Below are positions 46,119 through 54,709 of a stretch of DNA of 64,000 bases, one piece after another (within the stretch, counting starts at the first letter, position 1; each line of letters opens with the position of its first letter). Under the pieces are notes generated by a model, which made no database searches, was not told the DNA's origin, and saw nothing but the letters and a program-made list of their open reading frames with translations. A program made the position numbers and the translations under genes. The stretch is from VRUE01 sp963720805 (GTDB taxonomy: Bacteria; Actinomycetota; Thermoleophilia; Solirubrobacterales; 70-9). The DNA lies in NCBI GenBank assembly GCA_963720805.1, contig CAVRGT010000006.1, forward strand, positions 62,001 through 126,000, given 5' to 3'.

Positions 46119-47451
46119 CGGCGCTGTCGTCCTCGGCGGCGGCGTCGCGCACGTCCTCGTCGCGGATCATCTCCTCGTCGAAGGCGAGGCCCTGGTGGTG
46201 CAGCGAGTGGCCCATCTTGTCGCGCTTGGCTCGCAGGTATGCCTCGTTGTGGACGTTGGGGGCCGATTCGATCGGCACCTGCTCGCTGACCGAGAGGCCG
46301 TAGCCCTCGAGCCCGACGATCTTCTTCGGGTTGTTGGTGAGGATGCGAATGCTGGTCAGGCCGAGGTCGACGAGGATCTGGGCGCCGATGCCGTAGTCGC
46401 GCAGGTCGGCGGGCAGGCCCAGCTTGAGGTTGGCCTCGACCGTGTCCGCCCCCTCCTCCTGCAGCTTGTAGGCGCGCAGCTTGTTGAGCAGGCCGATCCC
46501 GCGCCCCTCCTGGGAGAGGTAGAGCAGCACGCCGCGGCCCTCCTGCTCGATCTGGGTCAGCGCTGCGACCAGCTGCTCGCCGCAGTCGCAGCGCATGCTG
46601 TGGAAGACGTCGCCGGTGAGGCACTCGCTGTGGACGCGGACCAGCACGTCCGCGGCCCCGTCGACCTCGCCCTTGACCATCGCCACGTGGTGCTTGTCGT
46701 CGACCAGTGAGCGGTAGCCGACCGCGGTGAAATCGCCGAACTCGGTCGGCAGGGCGGTCGAGACGACGCGCTCGACCAGCTTCTCCTCGGTGCGGCGCCG
46801 GTAGGCGATCAGGTCGGCGACGGTGATCATCTTCAGGCCGTGGCGCTCGCAGTAGGGGATCAGGTCGGGGACGCGGGCCATCGTGCCGTCGTCGTTCATC
46901 ACCTCGCAGATCACGCCGGCGGGCGTGAGGCCGGCGAGGCGGGCGAGGTCGACGCTGGCCTCGGTGTGGCCAGTGCGCTCGAGCACTCCTCCCTCCTTGG
47001 CGCGCAGCGGGAACATGTGGCCGGGGACGACGATCTCGGCGGGGCCGGAGTTGGGGTCGATCGCGACCTGGATCGTGTGGGCGCGATCGTGGGCGGAGAT
47101 GCCGGTGCTGACTCCGCCGGCGGCCTCGATCGTGACCGTGAAGGCGGTCTGCAGCGGCGCCTCGTTCTTTGCCGCCATCAGCTTCAGGCCGAGTTTCTCG
47201 CAGCGCTCCGCGGTCAGCGCCAGGCAGATCAGGCCGCGGGCCTCCTTGGCCATGAAGTTGACCGCCTCGGGCGTGGCGAACTGCGCCGCCATCACCAGGT
47301 CACCCTCGTTCTCGCGGTCCTCGCCGTCGCAGACGACGACCATGCGGCCCTGGCGGATCTCCTCGATCCCTTCCTCGATCGTCGAGAACGGGCTCTCCCC
47401 CGTCTCGTCTGCCACCCCGTCTGTCTTCTGCGTCTCGGTCATCTGGCTCAC
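46111..47451 (-). CDS. ribBA: Bifunctional DHBP synthase/GTP cyclohydrolase II
   Basis: 446 residues, GTG start overlapping ribE. N-terminal RibB: VVCDGEDRENEGDLVMA, GHMFPLRAKEGGVLERTGHTEA. C-terminal RibA from about 230: VRVHSECLTGDVFHSMRCDCGEQL (zinc cysteines), LYLSQEGRGIGLLNKLRAY, DYGIGAQIL. It supplies both precursors of riboflavin. The C-terminus has an acidic extension of about 15 residues. Confidence 0.96.
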   Translation of the reverse strand: MSQMTETQKTDGVADETGESPFSTIEEGIEEIRQGRMVVVCDGEDRENEGDLVMAAQFATPEAVNFMAKEARGLICLALTAERCEKLGLKLMAAKNEAPLQTAFTVTIEAAGGVSTGISAHDRAHTIQVAIDPNSGPAEIVVPGHMFPLRAKEGGVLERTGHTEASVDLARLAGLTPAGVICEVMNDDGTMARVPDLIPYCERHGLKMITVADLIAYRRRTEEKLVERVVSTALPTEFGDFTAVGYRSLVDDKHHVAMVKGEVDGAADVLVRVHSECLTGDVFHSMRCDCGEQLVAALTQIEQEGRGVLLYLSQEGRGIGLLNKLRAYKLQEEGADTVEANLKLGLPADLRDYGIGAQILVDLGLTSIRILTNNPKKIVGLEGYGLSVSEQVPIESAPNVHNEAYLRAKRDKMGHSLHHQGLAFDEEMIRDEDVRDAAAEDDSADG

Positions 47452-48054
47452 GTGCGCTCCTTTCCGGCGAATGGCGCCGCCAATCGCTCAACATACTTCG
47501 CCACCACATCGCACTCGACGTTCAACTTGTCTCCGACCTCGGCTTCGCCCAGGGTCGTCCGCTCCAGGGTCTCGGGTATCGAGGGAAACAACAGCCCAAG
47601 AGTCGCCCAAATCCGCGACCGTGAGGCTGACCCCGTTGAGCGTGATCGAACCCTTCTCGACCACGTAGCGGATCAGCTCGGGGCCAAGCTCGACGCGGAG
47701 GCGACGGGCGAAGCCGTCCCCCTCGATCGAGGCGACCGTGCCGACCCCGTCGGCATGGCCCTGGACGATGTGGCCGCCGAGGCGGTCGGAGGCCTTCATC
47801 GCCAGCTCGAGGTTGACGCTGTCGCCACTTGCGAGCGCGCCGAGCGCGGTCACGGTCAGGGTCTGGTTCATTGCCTCGGTCTCGAAGCCGTCGGCGTCGA
47901 CCGCTGTCGCGGTCAGGCAGACGCCGTTGACCGCGACCGAGTCGCCGGTGTCGATCTCTGGGCTCAGGCGGGTTGCGATCCGCAGGCGAGCGCCATCGTC
48001 GGCGGTATCGACCGCCTTGACGATGCCGATGTCTTCGATCAAGCCGGTGAACAT
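47448..48054 (-). pseudogene. ribE: Riboflavin synthase, one frameshift
   Basis: Two lumazine-binding domains: MFTGLIEDIGIV start, then GHIVQGHADGVG and the second GSITLNGVSLTV. After SLTVA the frame breaks near 47611-47616 (one extra base); removing it gives IWATLGLLFPSIPETLERT and the normal C-terminus VGDKLNVECDVVAKYVERL, about 201 residues ending at TGA 47448-47450. The conserved end in the shifted frame argues for a sequence error or a very recent mutation. Start overlaps the ribD stop (TGATG). Confidence 0.9.
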
Positions 48055-49259
48055 CACCACTCCTTGAAGCGGGCCGTGATCAGGACATCGTCGCCGATCG
48101 GTTCTACTGCGTGGGACAGCGGGGTTAGGCGCGCGGGTCCTGTCGCCGCAGGGGACCCCCCACCCCTTCCGGTCGCTAAAGCGTCCTCAGGGGCGGGCCC
48201 CCCTACGGCGCCACCCGCGCGAGTAACCGCCTGGCCCCCGCCCAGCAGGACTGGGGCGACAAAGGTCCTTGCCTCGTCTAGCTGGCTGGCGGTCTGGAAG
48301 GCGGTGGCGAGGGTTCGGCCGCCCTCGAGGAAGAGGGATGTGATGCCGCGACGGCCGAGGTCAGCGAGTGCTGCGTCGATGCCGTCGGCGACGACGACTT
48401 CGGCTCCGAAGTCGCGCAGAGCCGACGCGTCCGCTTCGGGAGCAACTACCACAAGAACCGGCGACTGGTCGAGAGTCCGGAGCAGCTGGGAATCGAGCGG
48501 GAGCCGCGCCTGGCGATCGAAGACCACGCGTAGCGGCTGCCGCACCTCGCTTGCGGTGGTCCTTTTGCTCGCGGTGGGTGCAAAAGGCGCACCGGAAGAT
48601 TGGGGGCGGGCGGTTAGGAGGGGGTCGTCGGTTAGGGCTGTGCCTATGCCCACTGCGATTGCGTCGGAGTCGGCTCGCCATTGGTGGACCAGGTCGCGGC
48701 TCTGCTCGCCCGAGATCCACGGGGAGTCTCCGGGTGCCGTCGCGGTCTGGCCGTCGAGGGACATCGCCAGCTTCAGGATCACAAGCGGGAGGCCGGTACG
48801 GGCGTGCTTGCGGAAGGGCTGGTTGAGCAGGCGCGCGGCACTCGCCTCCTCACCGGCGGCGAACTCGACCTCAACGCCGCCGTCACGCAGGATCCCCGGC
48901 CCGCGGCCCGCGGCCTTCTCGCTGGGATCGTCGGAGGCGATCACGACCCGCGCGATCCCCGCCTCGAGAATCGCCTCCACACAAGGAGGCTGCCTGCCCT
49001 GATGAGCGCAGGGCTCAAGCGTCACGTACATCGTCGCCCCGACCGAATCGTTGCCCCGCTCCGCACAATCGGCCAACGCCGCTCGCTCCGCGTGCAACTC
49101 ACCCAGTTCCGCGTGCCACCCCTCACCGATGACCTCGCCATCCCGCACAACCACAGCTCCAACGAGAGGATTGGGGCTGACCCGCCCCCGCCCGCGCTCC
49201 GCAAGCTCCAGCGCCCGCGCCAGGTGGGCTTTGTCTGTGCCTGTGAGCTGCGTATTCAT
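48054..49259 (-). CDS. ribD: Bifunctional pyrimidine deaminase/reductase RibD
   Basis: 401 residues from ATG 49259. Deaminase half: RVSPNPLVGAVVV, ELHAERAALADC and TLEPCAHQGRQPPC (zinc ligands). Reductase half: LKLAMSLDGQTA, WISGEQSRDLVHQWRADSDAIAVG, LEGGRTLATAF, FVAPVLLGGG. Two repeats interrupt the reductase half in frame: D2 after LLTARP and C2 after LGGGQA. No FMN riboswitch is recognisable upstream. Confidence 0.94.
   Translation of the reverse strand: MNTQLTGTDKAHLARALELAERGRGRVSPNPLVGAVVVRDGEVIGEGWHAELGELHAERAALADCAERGNDSVGATMYVTLEPCAHQGRQPPCVEAILEAGIARVVIASDDPSEKAAGRGPGILRDGGVEVEFAAGEEASAARLLNQPFRKHARTGLPLVILKLAMSLDGQTATAPGDSPWISGEQSRDLVHQWRADSDAIAVGIGTALTDDPLLTARPQSSGAPFAPTASKRTTASEVRQPLRVVFDRQARLPLDSQLLRTLDQSPVLVVVAPEADASALRDFGAEVVVADGIDAALADLGRRGITSLFLEGGRTLATAFQTASQLDEARTFVAPVLLGGGQAVTRAGGAVGGPAPEDALATGRGGGSPAATGPARLTPLSHAVEPIGDDVLITARFKEW
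48130..48221. repeat. Palindromic repeat C2, in frame inside ribD
   Basis: 92 bp. Ends CGCGCGGGT (48130-48138) and ACCCGCGCG (48213-48221) pair perfectly; CCTGTCG and CGCC follow inside, as in C1 and C3, then CGCCG pairs with CGGCG. Inner arms are imperfect. In the ribD frame it reads AGG... to ...TGPA. Confidence 0.85.
48546..48597. repeat. Palindromic repeat D2, in frame inside ribD
   Basis: 52 bp, about 80% identical to D1 in rsmB with no gaps. The stem is degenerate (four mismatches in 16). Minus-strand reading gives SGAPFAPTASKRTTASE, the same frame as D1. Confidence 0.85.
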
Positions 49260-49325
49260 CGGACCGATTGACTGGTCAATCAACTCATCGTACCGCGCCT
49301 GATCGGGGAGTCTGTGACGTTCCTC

Positions 49326-49424
49326 GCGCGGGTGGCGTGGTGGCGGGGGTCCCCCATAGCGCAGGGCGCCGCGAAGCGGCGTCCGAGCACATGGGGGAGG
49401 GCCGCCGCGACAGGACCCGCGCGC
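49326..49424. repeat. Palindromic repeat C3 between ribD and the glycosyltransferase
   Basis: 99 bp in the opposite orientation to C1 and C2. Ends CGCGCGGGT (49326-49334) and ACCCGCGCG (49416-49424) pair perfectly; GGCG and CGACAGG follow inside. It occupies most of the 195-bp divergent promoter region, so it may affect both genes. The reading ...TGPA is also open here, on the plus strand. Confidence 0.85.
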
Positions 49425-49454
49425 CGACCCCGCAGATACCCTGACCCGGCCTCC

Positions 49455-50438
49455 ATGAAGTTGATTGTCCAAATCCCCTGCCTCAACGAGGAATCGACGC
49501 TCCCCGCGACGATTGCCGACATCCCGCGGGAGATTCCCGGAATCGACTCGGTCGAGCTGCTGGTCGTCGACGACGGCTCGACCGACCGCACGGTCGAGGT
49601 CGCCCGCGAGCACGGGGTCGAGCACGTCGTGCGGCTGACCAACAACAAGGGCCTCGCCGCCGGCTTCCAGGCCGGGCTCGACGCCTGCCTGAAGCTGGGC
49701 GCCGACGTGATCGTCAATACAGACGCCGACAACCAGTACAGCGGCGCCGACATCCCCAAGCTGCTGGCGCCGATCCTCGCCGGCAACGCCGACATGGTCG
49801 TCGGCGATCGCCAGGTTTCCCAGATCGAGCACTTCTCGGGCTCGAAGAAGGGGCTGCAGCGGCTCGGCAGCTGGGTGGTCAGCCGCCTCGCCGGGACCGA
49901 GATCGCCGACACCACTTCGGGCTTTCGCGCCTACAACCGCGAGGCGGCGCTCGGGCTGCTCGTCGTCGACAACTTCACCTACACGCTGGAGAGCCTGATC
50001 CAGGCCGGCAAGATGCTGGTCGCGGTCGACCAGGTCGAGGTCGCCACCAACCCGCAGACGCGCGAGTCGCGGCTCTTCGACTCGACCGGCGGCTACGTGC
50101 GCCGCAACACGCTCTCGATCCTGCGCATCTACGCCCGCTACGAGCCATTGCGGGTCTTCGCCAGTGCCGGACTGGTGGTGGCGATCCTGGCGCTGCTCGC
50201 CTGGCTGCCCTTCCTGCTCGACTGGATCGTCAACGGCGACAGCACCGGCCACGTCCAGTCGCTGATCCTCGGCGCCGTCCTCTTCATCGCCGCGATCCAG
50301 CTGCTCGCGCTCGGCGTGATCGGCGACCTGCTGGCCGGACAGCGGGTGATGACCCAACGCGTCTACGAGCGCGTGCGCCGGGTCGAGCTGGCTCTTGAGG
50401 TGCCCCCTTCGCACTACGAGCCCGGCGACCAGCAGTGA
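49455..50438 (+). CDS. Family 2 glycosyltransferase with C-terminal membrane segments
   Basis: 327 residues from ATG 49455. GT-A fold: IVQIPCLNEESTLPATI, LVVDDGSTDRTVEVA, VNTDADNQYSGADIPKL (DxD), and SWVVSRLAGTEIADTTSGFRAYNR. Two membrane segments at about 235-260 and 270-295. It resembles dolichyl/polyprenyl-phosphate hexose synthases (DPM1/GtrB-like), so the likely acceptor is a lipid phosphate at the inner membrane face. Stop overlaps the flippase start (GTGA). Confidence 0.88.
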   Translation: MKLIVQIPCLNEESTLPATIADIPREIPGIDSVELLVVDDGSTDRTVEVAREHGVEHVVRLTNNKGLAAGFQAGLDACLKLGADVIVNTDADNQYSGADIPKLLAPILAGNADMVVGDRQVSQIEHFSGSKKGLQRLGSWVVSRLAGTEIADTTSGFRAYNREAALGLLVVDNFTYTLESLIQAGKMLVAVDQVEVATNPQTRESRLFDSTGGYVRRNTLSILRIYARYEPLRVFASAGLVVAILALLAWLPFLLDWIVNGDSTGHVQSLILGAVLFIAAIQLLALGVIGDLLAGQRVMTQRVYERVRRVELALEVPPSHYEPGDQQ

Positions 50439-51844
50439 GCTCGGGTTCGCCGAAGGACAGCCCGCCCAGCCCGGGCCGGGGCACCGAGAGCGCGGCCGAC
50501 TACGGCAAAACGGCGAGCTTCCTGGCGATCGGGGTCGGCCTCACCGGGGTGATCACCTACGTCTATTTCTTGATTGCCTCGCATGTGCTCTCCAAGCCCG
50601 ACTACGGGCAGATCACCGTGCTCTGGTCGGCCGTCTTCATCACGATCTCGACCCTCTACCGGCCGATCGAACAGCTGCTCTCGCGCAACATCGCCCAGCA
50701 CACGGTCAAGGGCGAGCCGCTCGGCGCCACGATGCGGGTCGCCTCGACGATCCAGCTCGGCCTCTCGCTCACCTTCGCGGTCCTCGCCCTGGCCCTGCGC
50801 GGCCCGATCCAAAACGGCCTGCTCGAGGGCAACGAAACGCTCTACTGGGTCTTCTTCTCGGCGGTCCTCTTCTACGCCGCCAGCTACTTCGCCCGCGGCT
50901 TCCTCGCGGGCAGCAAGCGCTTCGGCCTCTTCGTCGCGCTGATCCTCTCCGAATCGTGCTTCCGCACGATCTTCGCCGTGCTCGTCGCGGTCAGCCTGCT
51001 CAGCGGCCAGTCGGCGGTCGCGATCGGCATCGTCGCCGCCCCGGCGCTGTCGCTGATGGTCGTCCCCTTCGCCTTCGCCCGCCGCGCCAAACGTGAGGGA
51101 GACGTGGCGCCGCCGCAGTCGGCCGAGCAGGACGACTCATCCGTCTCGATGGTCCAGGGCGGCGGCTTCGCCGCGGCGGTGCTGGTGATCATGTTCAGCG
51201 AACAGGCCTTCCTCAACGCCGGGCCGCTGGTGATCCGCGGCCTGCAGGGCGCCGCCGCCGCCGGCTTCATCTTCAACGTGCTGATGATCGCCCGGGCGCC
51301 GCTGCAGCTATTCCAGGCGGTCTCGACCAGCATCCTCCCCCACCTGACCAGCCTCCACACCAGCGAGGAGCCAGGCAGCGAGGACGAGTTCCACCGCACG
51401 GTGCGGATGGTGCTGCTCGGCCTGATCGCCTTCACCGCCCTCGCCCTCGTCTTCATGGCGGCGGTCGGACCGAAGGCAATGCAGATCGCCTTCAGCGACA
51501 AGTTCAGCTACGACCGTGAGGGGCTGCTACTGGTCACGCTCGGCATGGGGCTCTACCTCGGCTCGGTCACCGTCAACCAGGCCTGCATCGCCCAGGGACA
51601 GGTGCGCCGCGCCGCCGCGCGCTGGATCACCTGCGCGGCCCTCTTCATCGGCTGGAACTTCGTGCCCCTCGTCAGCAACGAGTTCCGCCGGGTCGAGATC
51701 GGCTTCCTGCTCGCCGCGGCCGTCCTCTTCTCGCTCCTCTATTACGTCTACCGCCGCCCACGCGAACGCGCCGAGGACGTGCCGATGCCGGGCTCGCCGG
51801 AGGAGCTGGAGGCCGAGCTGGCGATGATCGACGAGAACGTCTAG
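50435..51844 (+). CDS. Polysaccharide flippase-like MOP-family membrane protein
   Basis: 469 residues, GTG start. About 12 membrane segments (FLAIGVGLTGVITYVYFLIA first; ALVLIMFSEQAFLNAG-like core; LLLVTLGMGLYLGSVTVNQAC). It fits the Wzx/polysaccharide_synt group that flips lipid-linked sugars. Coupled to the glycosyltransferase, which supports a shared role in an exported glycan or lipid-linked sugar. Confidence 0.8.
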   Translation: MSSGSPKDSPPSPGRGTESAADYGKTASFLAIGVGLTGVITYVYFLIASHVLSKPDYGQITVLWSAVFITISTLYRPIEQLLSRNIAQHTVKGEPLGATMRVASTIQLGLSLTFAVLALALRGPIQNGLLEGNETLYWVFFSAVLFYAASYFARGFLAGSKRFGLFVALILSESCFRTIFAVLVAVSLLSGQSAVAIGIVAAPALSLMVVPFAFARRAKREGDVAPPQSAEQDDSSVSMVQGGGFAAAVLVIMFSEQAFLNAGPLVIRGLQGAAAAGFIFNVLMIARAPLQLFQAVSTSILPHLTSLHTSEEPGSEDEFHRTVRMVLLGLIAFTALALVFMAAVGPKAMQIAFSDKFSYDREGLLLVTLGMGLYLGSVTVNQACIAQGQVRRAAARWITCAALFIGWNFVPLVSNEFRRVEIGFLLAAAVLFSLLYYVYRRPRERAEDVPMPGSPEELEAELAMIDENV

Positions 51845-51866
51845 GGCAGTTGATTAGGGTCCGTCG

Positions 51867-53663
51867 ATGGGTGGCCACGACGCCGAGCTGATTCTTGTTG
51901 CCGGCGCCCTGCTCGCCGCCGGCATCCTCGGCGCCCTGCTCGCCGACCGCATCCGCATCCCCGGCCTGCTGCTCTTCCTCGGCCTCGGCATGCTGGCGGG
52001 CTCAGAGGGGATCGGCGGGATCGAGTTCGACAACGTCGAGCTGGCCCGTACCCTGGGCACAATTGCCCTCGTCCTGATCCTCTTCGAGGGCGGCCTGACC
52101 GCCGGCTGGGGCGAGATCCGTCCGGTGCTGGGCACGGCCGCCTCGATGGCGACGATCGGGACCGCGATCACGGCCTGTGCCGCAGGGCTCGCCGCCCACT
52201 GGATCTTCGGCATCAGCGTGCTCGAAGGGATGATCGTCGGCGCCGCGATCGCCGCCACCGACTCGGCGGCGATCTTCGCCGTGCTGCGCCGCTCGACCCT
52301 GAAAAAGCGGCTGGCGCGCTCACTCGAGGGCGAGTCGGGGATGAACGACCCGGTCGCCCTGCTGCTGGTGATCGGCTTCATCGAATGGATCCAGGACCCG
52401 GCCTTCGGCTTTGCCGAGATGGTCGGCCTGCTGGCGCTCAAACTGGCGATCGGGATCGTCGTCGGGCTGGCACTGGGCCGAGTGGCGACGATCGCGCTCG
52501 ATCGGGCGCGGCTGCCGACCGACGGGATCTACCCGGTGGCGACGATCGCGATCGCCGGCCTTGCCTTCGGCCTGGCCGAGATCGCCCACGGCTCGGGCTT
52601 CCTCGCCGTCTACCTCACCGCACTGGCGCTCGGGGCGGCGCGGATCCCGGCCCGGCGCACGATCGTCGCCTTCCACGAGGGGGTCGGCTGGGTCGCCCAG
52701 ATCGGCCTCTTCATCCTGCTCGGTCTGCTCGTCTTCCCCAGCTCGCTCGGCAGCGTCGCCTGGCAGAGCCTCGCCCTCTCGGCAGTGTTGATCTTCCTCG
52801 CCCGCCCCTTCGCCGCCTTCGTCGCCACCGCTTTCTCGCCGCTCGATATCCGCGAACGCACGATGCTGGGCTGGGCCGGGCTGCGCGGGGCGACGCCGAT
52901 TTGGTTGGCCACCTTCCCCGTCGTAGCCGGGGTCGGCAGCGGCGAGCAGCTCTTCGCGATCGTCTTCTTCGTCGTCGTCAGCTCGACCCTGGTCCAGGGG
53001 GCGAGCTTCGAGCCTTTGGCGGGCCGGCTCGGGCTGACCACCAACGAGCCGGCGCTGCCGCGGCGGCTGCTCGAGTCGGGGCGGATCCGCCGCCTCGGCG
53101 GCGACGTGATCTCCTACCGCCTGCGTCCGGGAGCGGCGGCGGCGGGGCACCTGGTGCGCGAACTCGGCCTGCCGCGCGAGGCCCTGGTCAACGTGATCGT
53201 CCGCGACGGCCACGCGATCCCGCCGCGCGGCTCGACCGAGGTACGCGAGGGCGATGAGATCCACATCCTCGTCCGCGGCGAGCTGCGCGAGGAGGTCGAG
53301 GAGCTGACCAAGCGCTGGCAGGACGGGCCGATTGGGACTCCCGCTCCGGCCCGGCTGCCGCCGCGCGGCGCTCCGCAAATCTTCTCGGTCGGCCCCGGCG
53401 GCACGATCGAGGACCCCTCGGCGCCGACCGAGGTCAACGGCATCGCCGTCGTCTCGGTGCTGCGCAGTCGCCGGGATGCCTCGACCTCGCTGGTCGCGCT
53501 GGTCGACGGCCGCTATGCGCTTGTGTCGGAGACAGCGGTGGCCCTCGGCGACCGTCGATCGCTGGCCCGCTGGTGCGAGCGTCGCGCCGAACGAACAGGC
53601 AACGATCCTGCCGAGCGAGCCTGGTGGCAGGAGGTCGTCGGCGCTCTGATCGCGCGGGGGTAG
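51867..53663 (+). CDS. Cation:proton antiporter with TrkA-C domain (CvrA/NhaP2-like)
   Basis: 598 residues. Na_H_exchanger domain (1-385) with LFEGGLTAGWGEIRPVLG, GAAIAATDSAAIFAVLR and EGESGMNDPVALLLV, the transport aspartates of the family. Residues about 405-470 are a TrkA-C regulatory domain (LRPGAAAAGHLVRELGLPREALVNVIVRDG). A K+ or Na+ for H+ exchanger is inferred. The TAG stop is the first three bases of repeat B1. Confidence 0.9.
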   Translation: MGGHDAELILVAGALLAAGILGALLADRIRIPGLLLFLGLGMLAGSEGIGGIEFDNVELARTLGTIALVLILFEGGLTAGWGEIRPVLGTAASMATIGTAITACAAGLAAHWIFGISVLEGMIVGAAIAATDSAAIFAVLRRSTLKKRLARSLEGESGMNDPVALLLVIGFIEWIQDPAFGFAEMVGLLALKLAIGIVVGLALGRVATIALDRARLPTDGIYPVATIAIAGLAFGLAEIAHGSGFLAVYLTALALGAARIPARRTIVAFHEGVGWVAQIGLFILLGLLVFPSSLGSVAWQSLALSAVLIFLARPFAAFVATAFSPLDIRERTMLGWAGLRGATPIWLATFPVVAGVGSGEQLFAIVFFVVVSSTLVQGASFEPLAGRLGLTTNEPALPRRLLESGRIRRLGGDVISYRLRPGAAAAGHLVRELGLPREALVNVIVRDGHAIPPRGSTEVREGDEIHILVRGELREEVEELTKRWQDGPIGTPAPARLPPRGAPQIFSVGPGGTIEDPSAPTEVNGIAVVSVLRSRRDASTSLVALVDGRYALVSETAVALGDRRSLARWCERRAERTGNDPAERAWWQEVVGALIARG

Positions 53664-53778
53664 GGCCTGTCTCGGCAGGGGTGGAGCGTCTTGCACTTTT
53701 TGGCAAGTTCGCTTCGGGGCGCCAGCCAACACCGCCCCTCCAAAAAGTTAAGCGGAACCCCTGCCGAGACAGGCCCTA
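53661..53778. repeat. Palindromic repeat B1
   Basis: Arms 53661-53682 and 53757-53778 are perfect 22-bp complements; the left arm contains the antiporter stop codon. Core shared with B2 and B3: GGTGGAGCGTCTTGCACTTTTT on one side and AAAAAGTTAAGCG on the other. Lies between convergent antiporter and rpe, so it may stop both transcripts. Confidence 0.9.
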
Positions 53779-53786
53779 GCTATGTG

Positions 53787-54473
53787 CTAGACAGCTCCGG
53801 CAGCAGCTGCGATCGCCGTGTAAGCGGCAGCCGGATCGTCGGCACCGAATACTGCGGAGCCGGCGACGAAGAGTGAGGCACCTGCCGCGGCGACCGAGCC
53901 TACGGTGGCGGTGTCGACGCCCCCGTCGACCTCGATCTTGGCTTTGCCGACCAGCGGCACCAGGCGCGAGACCTTGTCGGGGGAGGCGGGGATGAAGGCC
54001 TGCCCGCCCCAGCCCGGGTTGACGGTCATGCAGAGGACGATGTCGGCGAGGTCGCGCAGCTCGGCGACCGCCTCGGCCGGGGTGCCGGGGTTGAGCGCGA
54101 TGCCGGCGAGGCAGCCGAGCTCGCGGATCGCGGCGAGGGTGCGATTGGCGTGCGCCGTGGCCTCGGCGTGGAAGGTGATCGAGTCGGCGCCGGCCGCGGC
54201 GAAGGCCTCGATCTGGCGCTCGGGCGCCTCAATCATCAGGTGGACGTCGATCGCCCCACCCGCGGCGTGGACCTGGTCGGCAATCGAGCTCGCAACCAAG
54301 GGTCCGATCGTGATCGGCGGCACGAAGTGGCCGTCCATCACGTCGACGTGGATCACCCTCGCCCCGGCCTCGAGCACCTCGCCGACCTGGGAGCCGAGCT
54401 TGGCGAAGTCGGCCGAGAGGATCGAGGGCGCTACCCGCGGCGAGGCAATCAGTTCCAGCATGCGCTCGCTCAT
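53787..54473 (-). CDS. rpe: Ribulose-phosphate 3-epimerase
   Basis: 228 residues from ATG 54473. Motifs: VAPSILSADFAKLG, VIHVDVMDGHFVPPITIGP, HLMIEAPERQIEAF, VNPGWGGQAFIP and IEVDGGVDTATV. Pentose phosphate pathway. Elsewhere rpe directly precedes ribD; here the sugar/antiporter islet lies between. Confidence 0.95.
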   Translation of the reverse strand: MSERMLELIASPRVAPSILSADFAKLGSQVGEVLEAGARVIHVDVMDGHFVPPITIGPLVASSIADQVHAAGGAIDVHLMIEAPERQIEAFAAAGADSITFHAEATAHANRTLAAIRELGCLAGIALNPGTPAEAVAELRDLADIVLCMTVNPGWGGQAFIPASPDKVSRLVPLVGKAKIEVDGGVDTATVGSVAAAGASLFVAGSAVFGADDPAAAYTAIAAAAGAV

Positions 54474-54709
54474 ACCGGCCTCATCATCGAGTCTCCGCAG
54501 GTTTGGCAGGTCATGTCCTCGGTCGTGCTCATCCGGGCGATCGTTTGGTGTTCCCCGCAGTTGGGGCACTGGGAGACGAGCTCAAAGCGGCGCAGACAGT
54601 ACACGCAGCGGAAGCGGCCCGGGAGCTGAGTCGGCCGCAGCCAGGGCTCGCCGCAGCCCGGGCAGGCGGCGCGGCGCATAATGCTCTCCCCTTTGCTGGG
54701 CTCCGTCAT
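54470..54709 (-). CDS. Small zinc-ribbon protein
   Basis: 79 residues with three CxxC pairs (CPGCGEPW, CVYCLRRF, CPNCGEHQ) and a fourth (CQTCGD), so two zinc ribbons. Start ATG 54709 overlaps the rsmB stop; stop overlaps the rpe start. Role unknown; the tight coupling suggests a conserved lineage-specific operon member. Confidence 0.75.
   Translation of the reverse strand: MTEPSKGESIMRRAACPGCGEPWLRPTQLPGRFRCVYCLRRFELVSQCPNCGEHQTIARMSTTEDMTCQTCGDSMMRPV

Noticed and set aside
49260..49454. FMN riboswitch upstream of ribD
   Set aside because: The conserved RFN helices are not present; the region is mostly palindromic repeat C3.
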